Shown here: positions 23,725-32,059 of the stretch, one piece after another
Layout: every line of letters begins with the position of its first letter
Position numbering within the stretch: the first letter of the stretch is position 1
Source: Paenibacillus sp. FSL M7-0420
GTDB lineage: Bacteria; Bacillota; Bacilli; Paenibacillales; Paenibacillaceae
Assembly: GCF_038002345.1 (NCBI RefSeq)
Contig: NZ_JBBOCJ010000001.1
Location: 1,798,001-1,862,000 of the forward strand
Length of the DNA: 64,000 bases
Direction of reading: 5' to 3'
Translations under genes and position numbers: made by a program
Notes under the pieces: generated by a model
The model's database searches: none
The model's input: the letters and a program-made list of their open reading frames with translations, nothing else
Told to the model about the DNA's origin: nothing

Positions 23725-26481
23725 ATGAATGCATTGAAAGAACAAACCAATGGATCAAAAGCAGGCTGGAGCTTCACCGGAAATAACGGGGACTTTCGGC
23801 TGGAGCAGCCGGACCGGAGCAGCTTTTTATATTTTCCGCTAGTGAATGAAGGGGGCATGATGTCCTCGGTCAGTCCCAAGCTGCATGGTCAGGCCACTTC
23901 GGGCCATAATACCTTTCTGACACCGCCAATCTCCGTGGAGGATCTGCATAATTCCCGCGCATCGCGCAATTTCTGGGTGTACATTGAAGGCAAGGGCGCC
24001 TGGTCAGCTGCGGGTAATTCTGCACGGCAGAATGCGGCGTTCTATGGCGAAGCAGCAGATGAATCCTTGCTGGAGGCAGGACTTCTGTGGCATCGGGTGA
24101 CGCGGGAGAGTAAGGAGCTGGGGCTGAGAGCGGAGATCACAAGCTTCGTACCCTGCGGCAACGACAAGGTTGAGCTGATGAAGGTGGTACTTACGAACAG
24201 CGGTACAGAAGCACTGACGCTGACATCTACTGCGGCTATTCCGTTATATGCGCGTTCTGCGGATGATCTGCGCGATCACCGGCATGTCACCTCGCTGCTG
24301 AACCGGATCTATACTTCGGCGTATGGCGTAGAGGTGCAGCCTGCGTTGTCCTTCGACGAACGCGGCCACCGGGTGAATCATACTTCGTACGGGGTATTCG
24401 GGGCTGGTGAGGGCGGAGCGCTGCCAACCGGATTATTCCCGGTGCAGGAGGAATTCATCGGTGAGGGCGGGAGTCTGGACTGGCCGGAATCGGTTGTGAA
24501 CAATCTGGCCCCGCCGATTGGGAAAGATGGCGGAGTGCCTTGGGAAGGGTATGAGGCACTGGGAGGCCTGCGGTTCGCCGCAATCACTTTGGAGCCGGGT
24601 CAGAGTCATTCTTATGTCGTAGTCATGGCGATTGACAATGATAGAATCGATGTGCAGGCGCTGATGGCCAAATATGGCTCGGCTGCGGCTTTTGACGCGT
24701 TGCTTGATGAGAATAAACGCTTCTGGGCGGATAAAGTCAATACGGTAGAATTCCATACCGGAGATCATGCCGCCGACGAATGGATGAAATGGGTCACGCT
24801 GCAGCCAGTGCTGCGCAGACTATACGGCAACTCGTTCCTGCCTTACCACGATTATGGCAGAGGGGGACGCGGCTGGCGCGATCTTTGGCAGGATTGCCTG
24901 GCTCTATTGATTATGGAGCCTGCGGATGTGCGCAGCCTGCTGCTGAACAACTATGCCGGAGTGCGAATTGACGGCAGCAATGCGACGATCATCGGGCAGC
25001 AGCCGGGCGAATTCATTGCCGACCGCAACAATATTCCCCGGGTCTGGATGGACCATGGAGCGTGGCCGTTCCTGACCACCATGCTATACCTGGATCAGAG
25101 CGGGGATCTGGACTTCCTGCTGCAGGAGCAGACCTACTTCCGTGATACCTTCATGAACCGCTGTAAGGACCGCGATGCCTCCTGGGAGCCGGGTGCAGGA
25201 AGCAGTCTGCGGACGAATGCGGGCGAAGTCTATACAGGTACTATTCTGGAGCATATTCTGCTGCAGAATCTGGTTCCTTTCTTCAATGTGGGTGAGCATA
25301 ACAACATCCTGCTGGAAGGAGCGGACTGGAACGATGGCCTCGATATGGCAGCACAGCGGGGCGAAAGTGTCACCTTCACAGCCTTCTATGCCAGCAATCT
25401 GCTGGATCTGTCCAAGCTGCTGATTACCCTGAAGGAACGGACTGGCGGAGATACACTGGAGCTGGCAGAAGAGATGGTGCTGCTGCTTGACTCGCTCAGC
25501 CAAGCTGTCGATTATGAATCGGTTACGGCCAAGCATGAGCTCCTCAGCCGCTTCTATGCTGCCGCACCGAATAAGGTGAGCGGGGTAAGAGCCGTTCTGA
25601 AGCTTGAAGAGGTTGCAGCAGATCTTGCCCGTAAGGCGGAATGGATATTCAATCACCTGCGCCGCAATGAATGGGTAGAGAGCGGACACGGCGACGGCTG
25701 GTTCAACGGCTATTATAATAATGACGGTGAGCGCGTAGAAGGGGAATGGGCTGAGAGTACACGGATGACGCTTACCGGACAGGTCTTCCCGCTCCTGGGA
25801 CACGCGGCTGCTCCAGAGCAGATTCCTGCGATCATCTCTGCGGTAGAGCGCAATCTGTACGATGAGAAGATCGGCTACCGTCTGAACAGCAACTTCGGCG
25901 GCATTCAGCAGAATCTGGGCCGGGCGTTCGGCTTCGCCTTCGGACACAAGGAGAACGGGGCCATGTTCAGCCACATGACCGTTATGTACGGCAATGCGCT
26001 GTATAAGCGCGGATACGTCAAAGAAGGCCGCAAAGTGCTGGATTCACTGTATCGCCTGAGTGCGAACTTCGAGGTGAGCCGGATGTATCCCGGAATTCCG
26101 GAATATATCAATGAGCAGGGCAGAGGAATGTACACGTATCTGACAGGCTCGGCAAGCTGGCTGCTCCTGACGATGGTAACTGAAGTATTTGGCGTCAAAG
26201 GCAAGCTCGGCGACCTGCTGCTGCAGCCGAAGCTGGTGAATGAACAGTTTGACGGCGATAAGAGCGCCTCAATCAAGACTATCTTTGCCGGACGTGAGCT
26301 GAAAGTCGTCTATATGGCCTCTGGAAGCACGGAATACGGAGAGTATCAAATACACGCAGCCCGCTTGAACGGAGCTGAGGTAACGCTTCAGCGCGTCTCA
26401 GAGGGTGCTGTGATCCCGCGCAGCCTCTTGACAGACCTGCCTGAAGGAGAAATTCATCTGCTGGAGGTAGAACTGGCCTAA
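23725..26481 (+). CDS. GH94-type (glycosyltransferase 36 family) glycoside phosphorylase
   Basis: A 918-aa cytoplasmic enzyme with no signal peptide. A beta-sandwich domain (about 10-290, FRLEQPDRSSFLYFPL) is followed by a helical (alpha/alpha)6 catalytic domain. That domain has GRGWRDLWQDCLAL, WMDHGAWPFL and EGADWNDGLDMA; D537 in the last motif matches the GH94 general acid. Such enzymes phosphorolyse beta-glucosides (cellobiose, laminaribiose, beta-1,2-glucans); the substrate here is undetermined. GGGAGG directly abuts ATG 23725, so TTG 23734 may be the true start. The upstream LacI-like operator suggests sugar control. A mutarotase-like gene follows 145 bp later. Confidence 0.85.
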   Translation: MNALKEQTNGSKAGWSFTGNNGDFRLEQPDRSSFLYFPLVNEGGMMSSVSPKLHGQATSGHNTFLTPPISVEDLHNSRASRNFWVYIEGKGAWSAAGNSARQNAAFYGEAADESLLEAGLLWHRVTRESKELGLRAEITSFVPCGNDKVELMKVVLTNSGTEALTLTSTAAIPLYARSADDLRDHRHVTSLLNRIYTSAYGVEVQPALSFDERGHRVNHTSYGVFGAGEGGALPTGLFPVQEEFIGEGGSLDWPESVVNNLAPPIGKDGGVPWEGYEALGGLRFAAITLEPGQSHSYVVVMAIDNDRIDVQALMAKYGSAAAFDALLDENKRFWADKVNTVEFHTGDHAADEWMKWVTLQPVLRRLYGNSFLPYHDYGRGGRGWRDLWQDCLALLIMEPADVRSLLLNNYAGVRIDGSNATIIGQQPGEFIADRNNIPRVWMDHGAWPFLTTMLYLDQSGDLDFLLQEQTYFRDTFMNRCKDRDASWEPGAGSSLRTNAGEVYTGTILEHILLQNLVPFFNVGEHNNILLEGADWNDGLDMAAQRGESVTFTAFYASNLLDLSKLLITLKERTGGDTLELAEEMVLLLDSLSQAVDYESVTAKHELLSRFYAAAPNKVSGVRAVLKLEEVAADLARKAEWIFNHLRRNEWVESGHGDGWFNGYYNNDGERVEGEWAESTRMTLTGQVFPLLGHAAAPEQIPAIISAVERNLYDEKIGYRLNSNFGGIQQNLGRAFGFAFGHKENGAMFSHMTVMYGNALYKRGYVKEGRKVLDSLYRLSANFEVSRMYPGIPEYINEQGRGMYTYLTGSASWLLLTMVTEVFGVKGKLGDLLLQPKLVNEQFDGDKSASIKTIFAGRELKVVYMASGSTEYGEYQIHAARLNGAEVTLQRVSEGAVIPRSLLTDLPEGEIHLLEVELA

Positions 26482-26626
26482 AGCCGGAGCTGTTGAATTC
26501 TATCGCCTGCTCTGCCGGTCCGCGCGGAGCAGGCATTTTAATATCCAAATATCCGGTATAGAATGGCCCAGGAAATGCTATGATAGGATGTGCTGCGTCC
26601 AACCAGGACAGAAAGGAAAGAGATCA

Positions 26627-27511
26627 ATGACACGTATATTATCCAACGGAGTACTGACCGTAGAGATTGCAGATGTGGGAGCCTATGGAGGCACCCGTTT
26701 TGACTGGACGGGATTTATTACAGGAGTGAAGCTGGAGCAGGGAGGACATACCTTTTGCGTTCCGGAAAGTCTGGTGCCTGGGCAGGGTACGGGAGGGATA
26801 GGCCTCTGCAATGAGTTTGGCATTTCCCGGGCAATTGGCTATGAAGATGCTGCTCCTGGGGAATGGTTCCCCAAGCCCGGCATCGGGCTGCTGCAGAAGC
26901 AAAGTGATGAGCCTTATTCATTCGTCGGGGAGTATCCGCTTAAGCCATTCCCGATCACAGAAGAGTGGAGCGGAGACTCGGTTACATACACTGTGCAGCC
27001 GCTGGAATGCCGGGGCTACAGCATGCGGCTGGTCAAGACATTGAAGCTTGAAAATAACCGGCTGGATATTTCCTACATGATAGAGAATACAGGGACCGAA
27101 GCGCTGCGGATTGAAGAGTATATTCATAATTTTGTCGGCATTGATGGGGCGCTCGTAGGGACGGATTATGAGCTTAAGCTGCCGGGAACGCCGCAGATCG
27201 TGGCCCCGGAATCGGCGTATACGGAGAATTTGCTCAGCATAGACGGGAATAGCCTGACATGGGCCGGGGAAACGGACCGCCAATTCTATTGCAGACTCGA
27301 AGGCTGGGAGCAGGCGGAGGCGGACTATTACTGGGAGCTGATCCATAAGCCTACTGGAGCCTGCATCAGAGAGAGCGGAGATTTCGCTGCTGAGCGGATT
27401 GCGCTGTGGGGAGACAAGCATGTGATTTCACCTGAAGTTTTTGCTGACATCACTATTTTACCGCGTCACAGCAAGGGGTGGAGCCGCAGTTACCTGTTTT
27501 CAGCCTTCTGA
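26627..27511 (+). CDS. Galactose-mutarotase-like fold protein
   Basis: A 294-aa beta-rich protein with motifs of aldose-1-epimerase-like folds (LSNGVLTVEIADVGAYGGTR at the N-terminus, YMIENTGTEALRIEEYIHNF in the middle). No clear catalytic His/Glu pair could be assigned. It lies 145 bp after the GH94-type phosphorylase on the same strand without a strong terminator between, so it may act on the anomers of the same sugar or bind them. ATG 26627 follows GAAAGGAAAG; the longer start at 26588 is unsupported. Confidence 0.7.
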   Translation: MTRILSNGVLTVEIADVGAYGGTRFDWTGFITGVKLEQGGHTFCVPESLVPGQGTGGIGLCNEFGISRAIGYEDAAPGEWFPKPGIGLLQKQSDEPYSFVGEYPLKPFPITEEWSGDSVTYTVQPLECRGYSMRLVKTLKLENNRLDISYMIENTGTEALRIEEYIHNFVGIDGALVGTDYELKLPGTPQIVAPESAYTENLLSIDGNSLTWAGETDRQFYCRLEGWEQAEADYYWELIHKPTGACIRESGDFAAERIALWGDKHVISPEVFADITILPRHSKGWSRSYLFSAF

Positions 27512-27620
27512 TTGCGGTCTAGCTTACCTCATATGTGAATAATTATACTTGCTGGTGTTTATCGTTATCTGCTATCATAGCGATATCCATATTAATAGGA
27601 GAGAAAGGGTGGGAGTTATT

Positions 27621-28709
27621 TTGAGCAAGAGAGCATACAATTTTAATGCCGGTCCGGCAGCATTGCCGCTGGCAGTATTGGAACGTGCACAGGCGGAGTT
27701 CGTTGAATTCCGGGAGAGCGGAATGTCCATTATGGAGATGTCGCACCGCGGGGCGATATACGAATCCGTGCATAATGAAGCTCAGGAACGCCTGCTTTCG
27801 CTCCTCGGCAATCCGCAGGGCTACAAGGTATTGTTCATCCAGGGCGGAGCAAGCACACAGTTCGCCATGGTTCCGATGAACCTTATCGCTGAAGGCCAGG
27901 TCGGCAGCTATGTCATGACAGGAAGCTGGGCGGACAAAGCCCTGAAGGAAGCCAAGCTGACAGGCGGCGGCCATGTAGCCGCATCCTCCGCAGACAAGAA
28001 ATTCCTGGCTATTCCCGAGCTTAGCAGCATCAAGGCTGCGGACAATGCGGCTTACCTGCATATCACCTCGAATGAGACGATTGAAGGCACACAGTATGCA
28101 CAGTATCCTGATGCCGGTAACATTCCGCTGGTTGCCGATATGTCCAGTGATATTCTGAGCCGCGACTTCGATGTGAACCAATTCGGCCTGATCTATGCCG
28201 GTGCACAGAAGAATCTCGGACCGTCGGGCGTTACCGTAGTGATTGCCAAGGAAGAGCTGATCGCAAGTTCTCCGGCGAATATTCCGACGATTCTGCGGTA
28301 TGATACTCATTACAAGAACAACTCTCTCTACAATACGCCGCCATCCTTCTCTGTATATATGGTTAACGAAGTGTTAAAATGGATTGAGGAACAGGGCGGG
28401 CTTGCCGGCACTGAAGCCAAGAACCGTGACAAAGCAGGTCTCCTGTATGATTATATCGACGGCAGCGACGGCTTCTACCGCGGAGTTGCGGAAGAAGGCA
28501 GCCGTTCCATCATGAATGTAACGTTCCGGATGCAATCGGAGGAGCTGGAGAAGCAGTTCATCAAAGCTTCCGAAGCCGAAGGCTTTGTCGGCCTCAAGGG
28601 ACACCGCAGCGTAGGCGGCTTACGGGCTTCGATCTACAACGCCGTTCCGCATGAGAGCGTGAAGGCACTGGCTGATTTCATGAAGCATTTCCGGCAAACT
28701 CAAGGGTAA
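27621..28709 (+). CDS. serC: Phosphoserine aminotransferase
   Basis: A 362-aa PLP enzyme converting 3-phosphohydroxypyruvate and glutamate to phosphoserine (serine and pyridoxal synthesis). It starts SKRAYNFNAGPAALP, has GGASTQFAMVPMN, the PLP-lysine K197 in YAGAQKNLGPSG, and HRSVGGLRASIYNA near the end; the length is as usual for the family. I chose TTG 27621 from alignment to family N-termini. GTG 27609, with AGGAGAG upstream, would add four residues and is possible. Confidence 0.95.
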   Translation: MSKRAYNFNAGPAALPLAVLERAQAEFVEFRESGMSIMEMSHRGAIYESVHNEAQERLLSLLGNPQGYKVLFIQGGASTQFAMVPMNLIAEGQVGSYVMTGSWADKALKEAKLTGGGHVAASSADKKFLAIPELSSIKAADNAAYLHITSNETIEGTQYAQYPDAGNIPLVADMSSDILSRDFDVNQFGLIYAGAQKNLGPSGVTVVIAKEELIASSPANIPTILRYDTHYKNNSLYNTPPSFSVYMVNEVLKWIEEQGGLAGTEAKNRDKAGLLYDYIDGSDGFYRGVAEEGSRSIMNVTFRMQSEELEKQFIKASEAEGFVGLKGHRSVGGLRASIYNAVPHESVKALADFMKHFRQTQG

Positions 28710-28725
28710 TCTAAGAACGTTCCTG

Positions 28726-28749
28726 ACCTTCCGCCTGGCAGCGGAAGGT
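28726..28749 (+). terminator. Hairpin terminator after serC
   Basis: ACCTTCCGC-CTGGCA-GCGGAAGGT, followed by TTTATATGTTTT, which is also the start of a repeated element. Confidence 0.7.
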
Positions 28750-28822
28750 TTATATGTTTTGGGGTCCCCCAAAGTACCTGAGTCATCATCGAAGCTAAAG
28801 CCCCACTTTGTGGGGTTATTTT
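28749..28822 (+). repeat. Dispersed element type 1, copy 1
   Basis: A 74-bp sequence with a TTTATATGTTTT head, a GGGGTCCCC palindrome, AAAGTACCTGAG and a terminal hairpin CCCCA-CTTTG-TGGGG with TTATTTT. A second copy in the same orientation lies at 31726-31800 with about 87 percent identity by eye. The 3' hairpin with Ts could end transcription. It lies between serC and trmL. Confidence 0.8.
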
Positions 28823-28959
28823 GCCCATAGCCAGGATCACCTAAGCCCGGCCTGTAACTGCAAGCAGCATCAAGAATACATCACAGGGCCATGGAAGGCA
28901 CTGCGGATACTTACGCCGCCGCACTCCTTAAGACCCTACAGAGGGGAAGCATCAGACTT

Positions 28960-29424
28960 ATGGCATTACACATTGTGCTGGTGGAACCGGAAATACCGGC
29001 GAATACCGGCAATATCGCCCGTACCTGTGCGGCCACAGGAACCCATCTCCATCTCGTACACCCGCTGGGCTTCCGCACAGACGATGCTACACTGAAGCGT
29101 GCCGGACTCGATTATTGGCATGCAGTGAATATTGAATATCATAATTCCTTCAGTGAAGTATTGGAGAAGTATCAGGAAGGGCGGTTCTTCTACGCGACTA
29201 CCAAGGCCAAGAAGCGCTATAGCGATTTCGCCTTCCGGGATGGAGACTTCTTCGTGTTCGGGAAAGAAACCAAGGGGTTGCCGGCAGAGATCCTGGAGGC
29301 TGGTCAGGAAACGGCGATGCGGATGCCGATGAGCGAGGCGGTCAGATCGCTTAATTTATCCAATTCGGCAGCGATTGTGGTCTATGAAGCGCTCCGGCAG
29401 CTCGATTTCCCACAACTTTTCTAA
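28960..29424 (+). CDS. trmL: tRNA (cytidine(34)-2'-O)-methyltransferase
   Basis: A 154-aa SPOUT-family enzyme that 2'-O-methylates the wobble base of tRNA-Leu isoacceptors. Visible are the N-terminal LVEPEIPANTGNIARTCAATG region, FGKETKGLP and the knot motif MPMSEAVRSLNLSNSAAIV. ATG 28960 follows AGAGGGGAAGC (28939-28949). The longer frame from 28891 overlaps non-coding sequence. Confidence 0.95.
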   Translation: MALHIVLVEPEIPANTGNIARTCAATGTHLHLVHPLGFRTDDATLKRAGLDYWHAVNIEYHNSFSEVLEKYQEGRFFYATTKAKKRYSDFAFRDGDFFVFGKETKGLPAEILEAGQETAMRMPMSEAVRSLNLSNSAAIVVYEALRQLDFPQLF

Positions 29425-29577
29425 AAGTTGACATCATTTTTTATTTTTTTCAGCAGGATTCGACATTTTAGTAACGAAATAGTTGATTAGTGCCGAAGAA
29501 AGTAATAGGGTACGTGAACTTGGATGTCAGAAATGGCACTACTAATCATAAGTTGAACAGGAGAGTGTAAGTTAGAT

Positions 29578-29832
29578 ATGAAACCTGCTGGCGTTGTACG
29601 TAAAGTAGATCAGCTGGGTAGAATTGTTCTGCCTAAGTCTCTGCGTAAAAGGTATCAAATGAATGAAGGGGATCCTGTAGAAATTCTTGTTCAGGGCGAC
29701 CACATTATTCTGGAGCGTTACCGTCCGAAGTGTGTCTTCTGCGGATCGATGGAAGGCGTAAGTGAATATAAAGACCGTTACATTTGTTCAAGCTGCCTTA
29801 CCGAGATGACCCAACTGCCAAAACACGCGTAA
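29578..29832 (+). CDS. AbrB-family transition-state regulator with C-terminal zinc-ribbon-like tail
   Basis: An 84-aa DNA-binding protein. The swapped-hairpin AbrB domain (KVDQLGRIVLPKSLRKRYQM...ILVQGDHIILERY, about 6-50) is followed by CVFC...CSSC, two CxxC pairs that may bind zinc. B. subtilis AbrB and Abh also have C-terminal multimerisation tails. ATG 29578 follows AGGAGAG (12-nt spacing). It probably controls growth-transition genes; its own long upstream region (about 150 bp) may carry autoregulatory sites. Confidence 0.88.
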   Translation: MKPAGVVRKVDQLGRIVLPKSLRKRYQMNEGDPVEILVQGDHIILERYRPKCVFCGSMEGVSEYKDRYICSSCLTEMTQLPKHA

Positions 29833-29935
29833 GCGTAGAGCGCATCAATTATCTACATAGGGTAAAACGCGTAAGCGCGTCTTATAACATGGATGCTGGT
29901 TGGACTCGGCTTCAGTGAATAGTGAAGAACACAAA

Positions 29936-29971
29936 AAGAGCGCCGCACACATCAGTGCGGTGCTCCTTTTT
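29936..29971. terminator. Bidirectional terminator between the abrB-like gene and a minus-strand small gene
   Basis: AAAAAGAGCGCCGCAC-ACATCA-GTGCGGTGCTCCTTTTT: a 10-bp GC stem flanked by A and T runs, able to stop transcription from both sides. Confidence 0.88.
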
Positions 29972-30008
29972 GTGGTATACGTCCATCAGATTGTTCGCGG
30001 AGGGCGTG

Positions 30009-30113
30009 TCACAGCCCCTTAGTCTTGTCGTCGTTGTAGGAAGAAGTAAGAATACCAGCCAGAAACAGTACAAATACCAGGGTCACGATCCAAAAAGTCA
30101 GGGAGAACGACAT
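30009..30113 (-). CDS. 34-aa single-pass membrane protein
   Basis: On the minus strand ATG (30113-30111) is preceded by a textbook GGAGGTG 5 nt upstream and the frame ends at TGA 30009-30011. The product MSFSLTFWIVTLVFVLFLAG... has one transmembrane helix (about 5-22) and a short polar tail with NDDKTKGL. It ends shortly before the bidirectional terminator. I do not recognise it; size and shape resemble small respiratory-complex or stress membrane peptides. Confidence 0.65.
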   Translation of the reverse strand: MSFSLTFWIVTLVFVLFLAGILTSSYNDDKTKGL

Positions 30114-30218
30114 GCAGGCACCTCCATTATTGACGATCTTCGTTACCCTGAGTATACCCTTTTAATCTGTAAAAATAAATGAAAATGTGATATTTAGCAT
30201 TGACGGTTATACTCGGAA

Positions 30219-31286
30219 TTACTTGAAGAACAAGAAATTGGTTGGGACGCGGCGCAAATTGCCGTCGGAAGGTCTGTTTATGACCTTGCCGCGGAAAATC
30301 ATGGACGATGAGCCGCCGCCGTCCAGGTTATAAGCATCGATGACGCCGAGATTGTACAGCTTATCCTGCAGCTCAGCCAGTGTAGCTCCCGAGTTACCGT
30401 TCTCGTTATATCCGTCAGCGACCAGAATCAGCAGCTGATTATCCTTGTAGTTACCGATGATGGTCCGCGGTGCCCGCTTCGGGGCCAGCTGCCATTTCAG
30501 CGGAATGGCTGTCTTGCTCTGATTCTTCAGCAGCACAGGGACAAAGGTTGCTCCGAATACCGGCTCCAGCTGATCGAGCTGGTCACGGCTGGTGAATTTG
30601 CCGCCGATCAGCTGGCCGGATTTGTTCAGGCCGACGAAGCTGAGATCCTTGTAGCTGGGCTCGAAGCCGTACAGATATTCTCCGCCGACGATGGTGGTCG
30701 AGAGCGGATAACGCTTGCCGTTCTGATCAGCGAAGCCGCCGGCATTAATACCGGCCGAGGCACCGTAGCGGTTCACGGCCTGCAGTGTGGTCTCGGAAGC
30801 GCCCGTGCCGTCACCGGCCAGGCTCATCTTCATGGCTGAGGAATCCTTCAGCTTAATCTTCATTGCGTATGCTGTATAGTTGCCGGGGTTCAGCCGGTAT
30901 AATTCAATGGTAATCCGGTCGCTGCTGATCACATCGGCAGGAATGCCGAGCCGGGAACTAATCCGGCGGTTGTAGATCCGCTCAGGACGGGAGGTCTGGG
31001 CCGTTGCTGTGCTGACCAGTGCGTTCATAGCGTTCGTGGTCTGCTTGTAGAGCTGTGCGCTGGTACCGATAGAGTCTATGGTGTAAGCGGCATAGCTCTT
31101 GGCCACAGCCAGGTCCTGCTTCAATTGCGCGGTTTCATTCACGGGTCCGGGGTCAGCTGCGAAGGGGGCGGTATTCAGCTTAAGCTCAAGCGGAGGCTGG
31201 TACAGCCACAGACAGAGCAGCAGTCCGAACAATGGAGCGGTCAGGAGCATGAAGAACCGGTTCACTCTTTTGACAGGAGTCATCAT
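30219..31286 (-). CDS. Phosphodiester glycosidase (NAGPA-domain) family protein, membrane-anchored
   Basis: A 355-aa protein. An N-terminal transmembrane anchor (about 10-30) and a linker are followed by an NAGPA domain (about 130-355) with SAGINAGGF, APRTIIG, DGY, GATLAELQDKLYNLG and AYNLDGGGSSSM. The family includes the mammalian uncovering enzyme and bacterial exopolysaccharide or cell-wall proteins; the substrate is unknown. Its ATG overlaps the stop of the upstream 135-aa gene by the ATGA tetramer, so the two are co-translated. Confidence 0.88.
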   Translation of the reverse strand: MMTPVKRVNRFFMLLTAPLFGLLLCLWLYQPPLELKLNTAPFAADPGPVNETAQLKQDLAVAKSYAAYTIDSIGTSAQLYKQTTNAMNALVSTATAQTSRPERIYNRRISSRLGIPADVISSDRITIELYRLNPGNYTAYAMKIKLKDSSAMKMSLAGDGTGASETTLQAVNRYGASAGINAGGFADQNGKRYPLSTTIVGGEYLYGFEPSYKDLSFVGLNKSGQLIGGKFTSRDQLDQLEPVFGATFVPVLLKNQSKTAIPLKWQLAPKRAPRTIIGNYKDNQLLILVADGYNENGNSGATLAELQDKLYNLGVIDAYNLDGGGSSSMIFRGKVINRPSDGNLRRVPTNFLFFK

Positions 31287-31690
31287 TTCAGCAGATCCAT
31301 CTCTTTCTTGAGCGTATCAAGCTGTTTCTTGACCTCGCTTAATTGCGTGTACAGCTTGTTGCTGTTGTCCGTCTTGTTACTGGCATTATCCTTGGTGAAG
31401 GTCAGCAGCTCGTTGAATGTCTGCACGGTGCTCTGAAGCTCCTTCACTTGTTCTGACAGGACGGCGATCTTCGACTCGTAGTCGGTCTTCAAAACGGTAA
31501 GCTGCTGCTGGCTTTGAGAGCCAAGCTCGCTCAGCACCTGATCCTTCAGATGATTGGTGTAGCTGTACACGGCGTATACGCCGGCTGTGATCATCAGAAT
31601 CCAGAACAGTAGAAACCATTTGACGGACGAGCCGCTTCTCTCTGCACTCCGGCGAGAGTGTACCCGGGTCGATTCCGCTAGCGGTTGCAT
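31283..31690 (-). CDS. Single-pass membrane protein with periplasm-side coiled coil
   Basis: A 135-aa protein with a basic N-terminus, one transmembrane helix (about 24-45) and a long heptad-rich helix (about 48-135, e.g. LYTQLSEVKKQLDTLKKEMDLL). GAGGTGATG precedes the start. It is the first gene of a two-gene operon with the NAGPA-domain protein. It may organise or tether that enzyme, but no family is recognised. Confidence 0.8.
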   Translation of the reverse strand: MQPLAESTRVHSRRSAERSGSSVKWFLLFWILMITAGVYAVYSYTNHLKDQVLSELGSQSQQQLTVLKTDYESKIAVLSEQVKELQSTVQTFNELLTFTKDNASNKTDNSNKLYTQLSEVKKQLDTLKKEMDLLK

Positions 31691-31718
31691 TTCATCACCT
31701 CAAGCCATATTTTTCAAG

Positions 31719-31800
31719 ATAAGAATTTACATGTTTCGGGGTCCCCGCAAAGTATCTGAGTAAACATTGAAGCCAAAGCCTCACTTTGTGGGGTTATTTT
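31719..31800 (+). repeat. Dispersed element type 1, copy 2
   Basis: Begins ATAAGAATTTACATGTTTC, then GGGGTCCCC, CAAAGTATCTGAG and a terminal CTCACTTTGTGGGG hairpin with TTATTTT. It matches 28749-28822. Its first 19 bases also match the head of the 95-bp type 2 elements at 36931 and 50066. It lies in the 370-bp gap upstream of the minus-strand operon; the rest of that gap shows only a possible promoter. Confidence 0.8.
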
Positions 31801-31995
31801 TCAAGTCCTCATTCTATCAGACTTTCAGGTTTTTCGCAAAAGTGAAAGAGCCGCGCAGAAACGACAAAAAGTAATTGCATCCTGTTAAACTACTGCGATA
31901 CAATTTCTATAGATTGGAATATCTGATGGACGTATTCAAGGTAAAAGTAGGAAGAATAGACTTATGACAGCATAGATCCTTGCTTGCGTGTTGAC

Positions 31996-32009
31996 GGGAA
32001 ACGCTTACA
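31996..32009. promoter_or_regulatory. Possible cre (CcpA) site
   Basis: GGGAAACGCTTACA fits TGWNANCGNTNWCA except at two positions; it overlaps the TTGACG at 31991-31996 upstream of the orphan response regulator. Confidence 0.3.
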
Positions 32010-32059
32010 GCGCTTTCCATTCTGGAAAATTATATAGATAGCAGGAGGTCTGGGCATTA

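Noticed and set aside
29922..30182. 86-aa plus-strand frame after the abrB-like gene
   Set aside because: It crosses the bidirectional terminator and is antisense to the better-supported 34-aa gene at 30009-30113.
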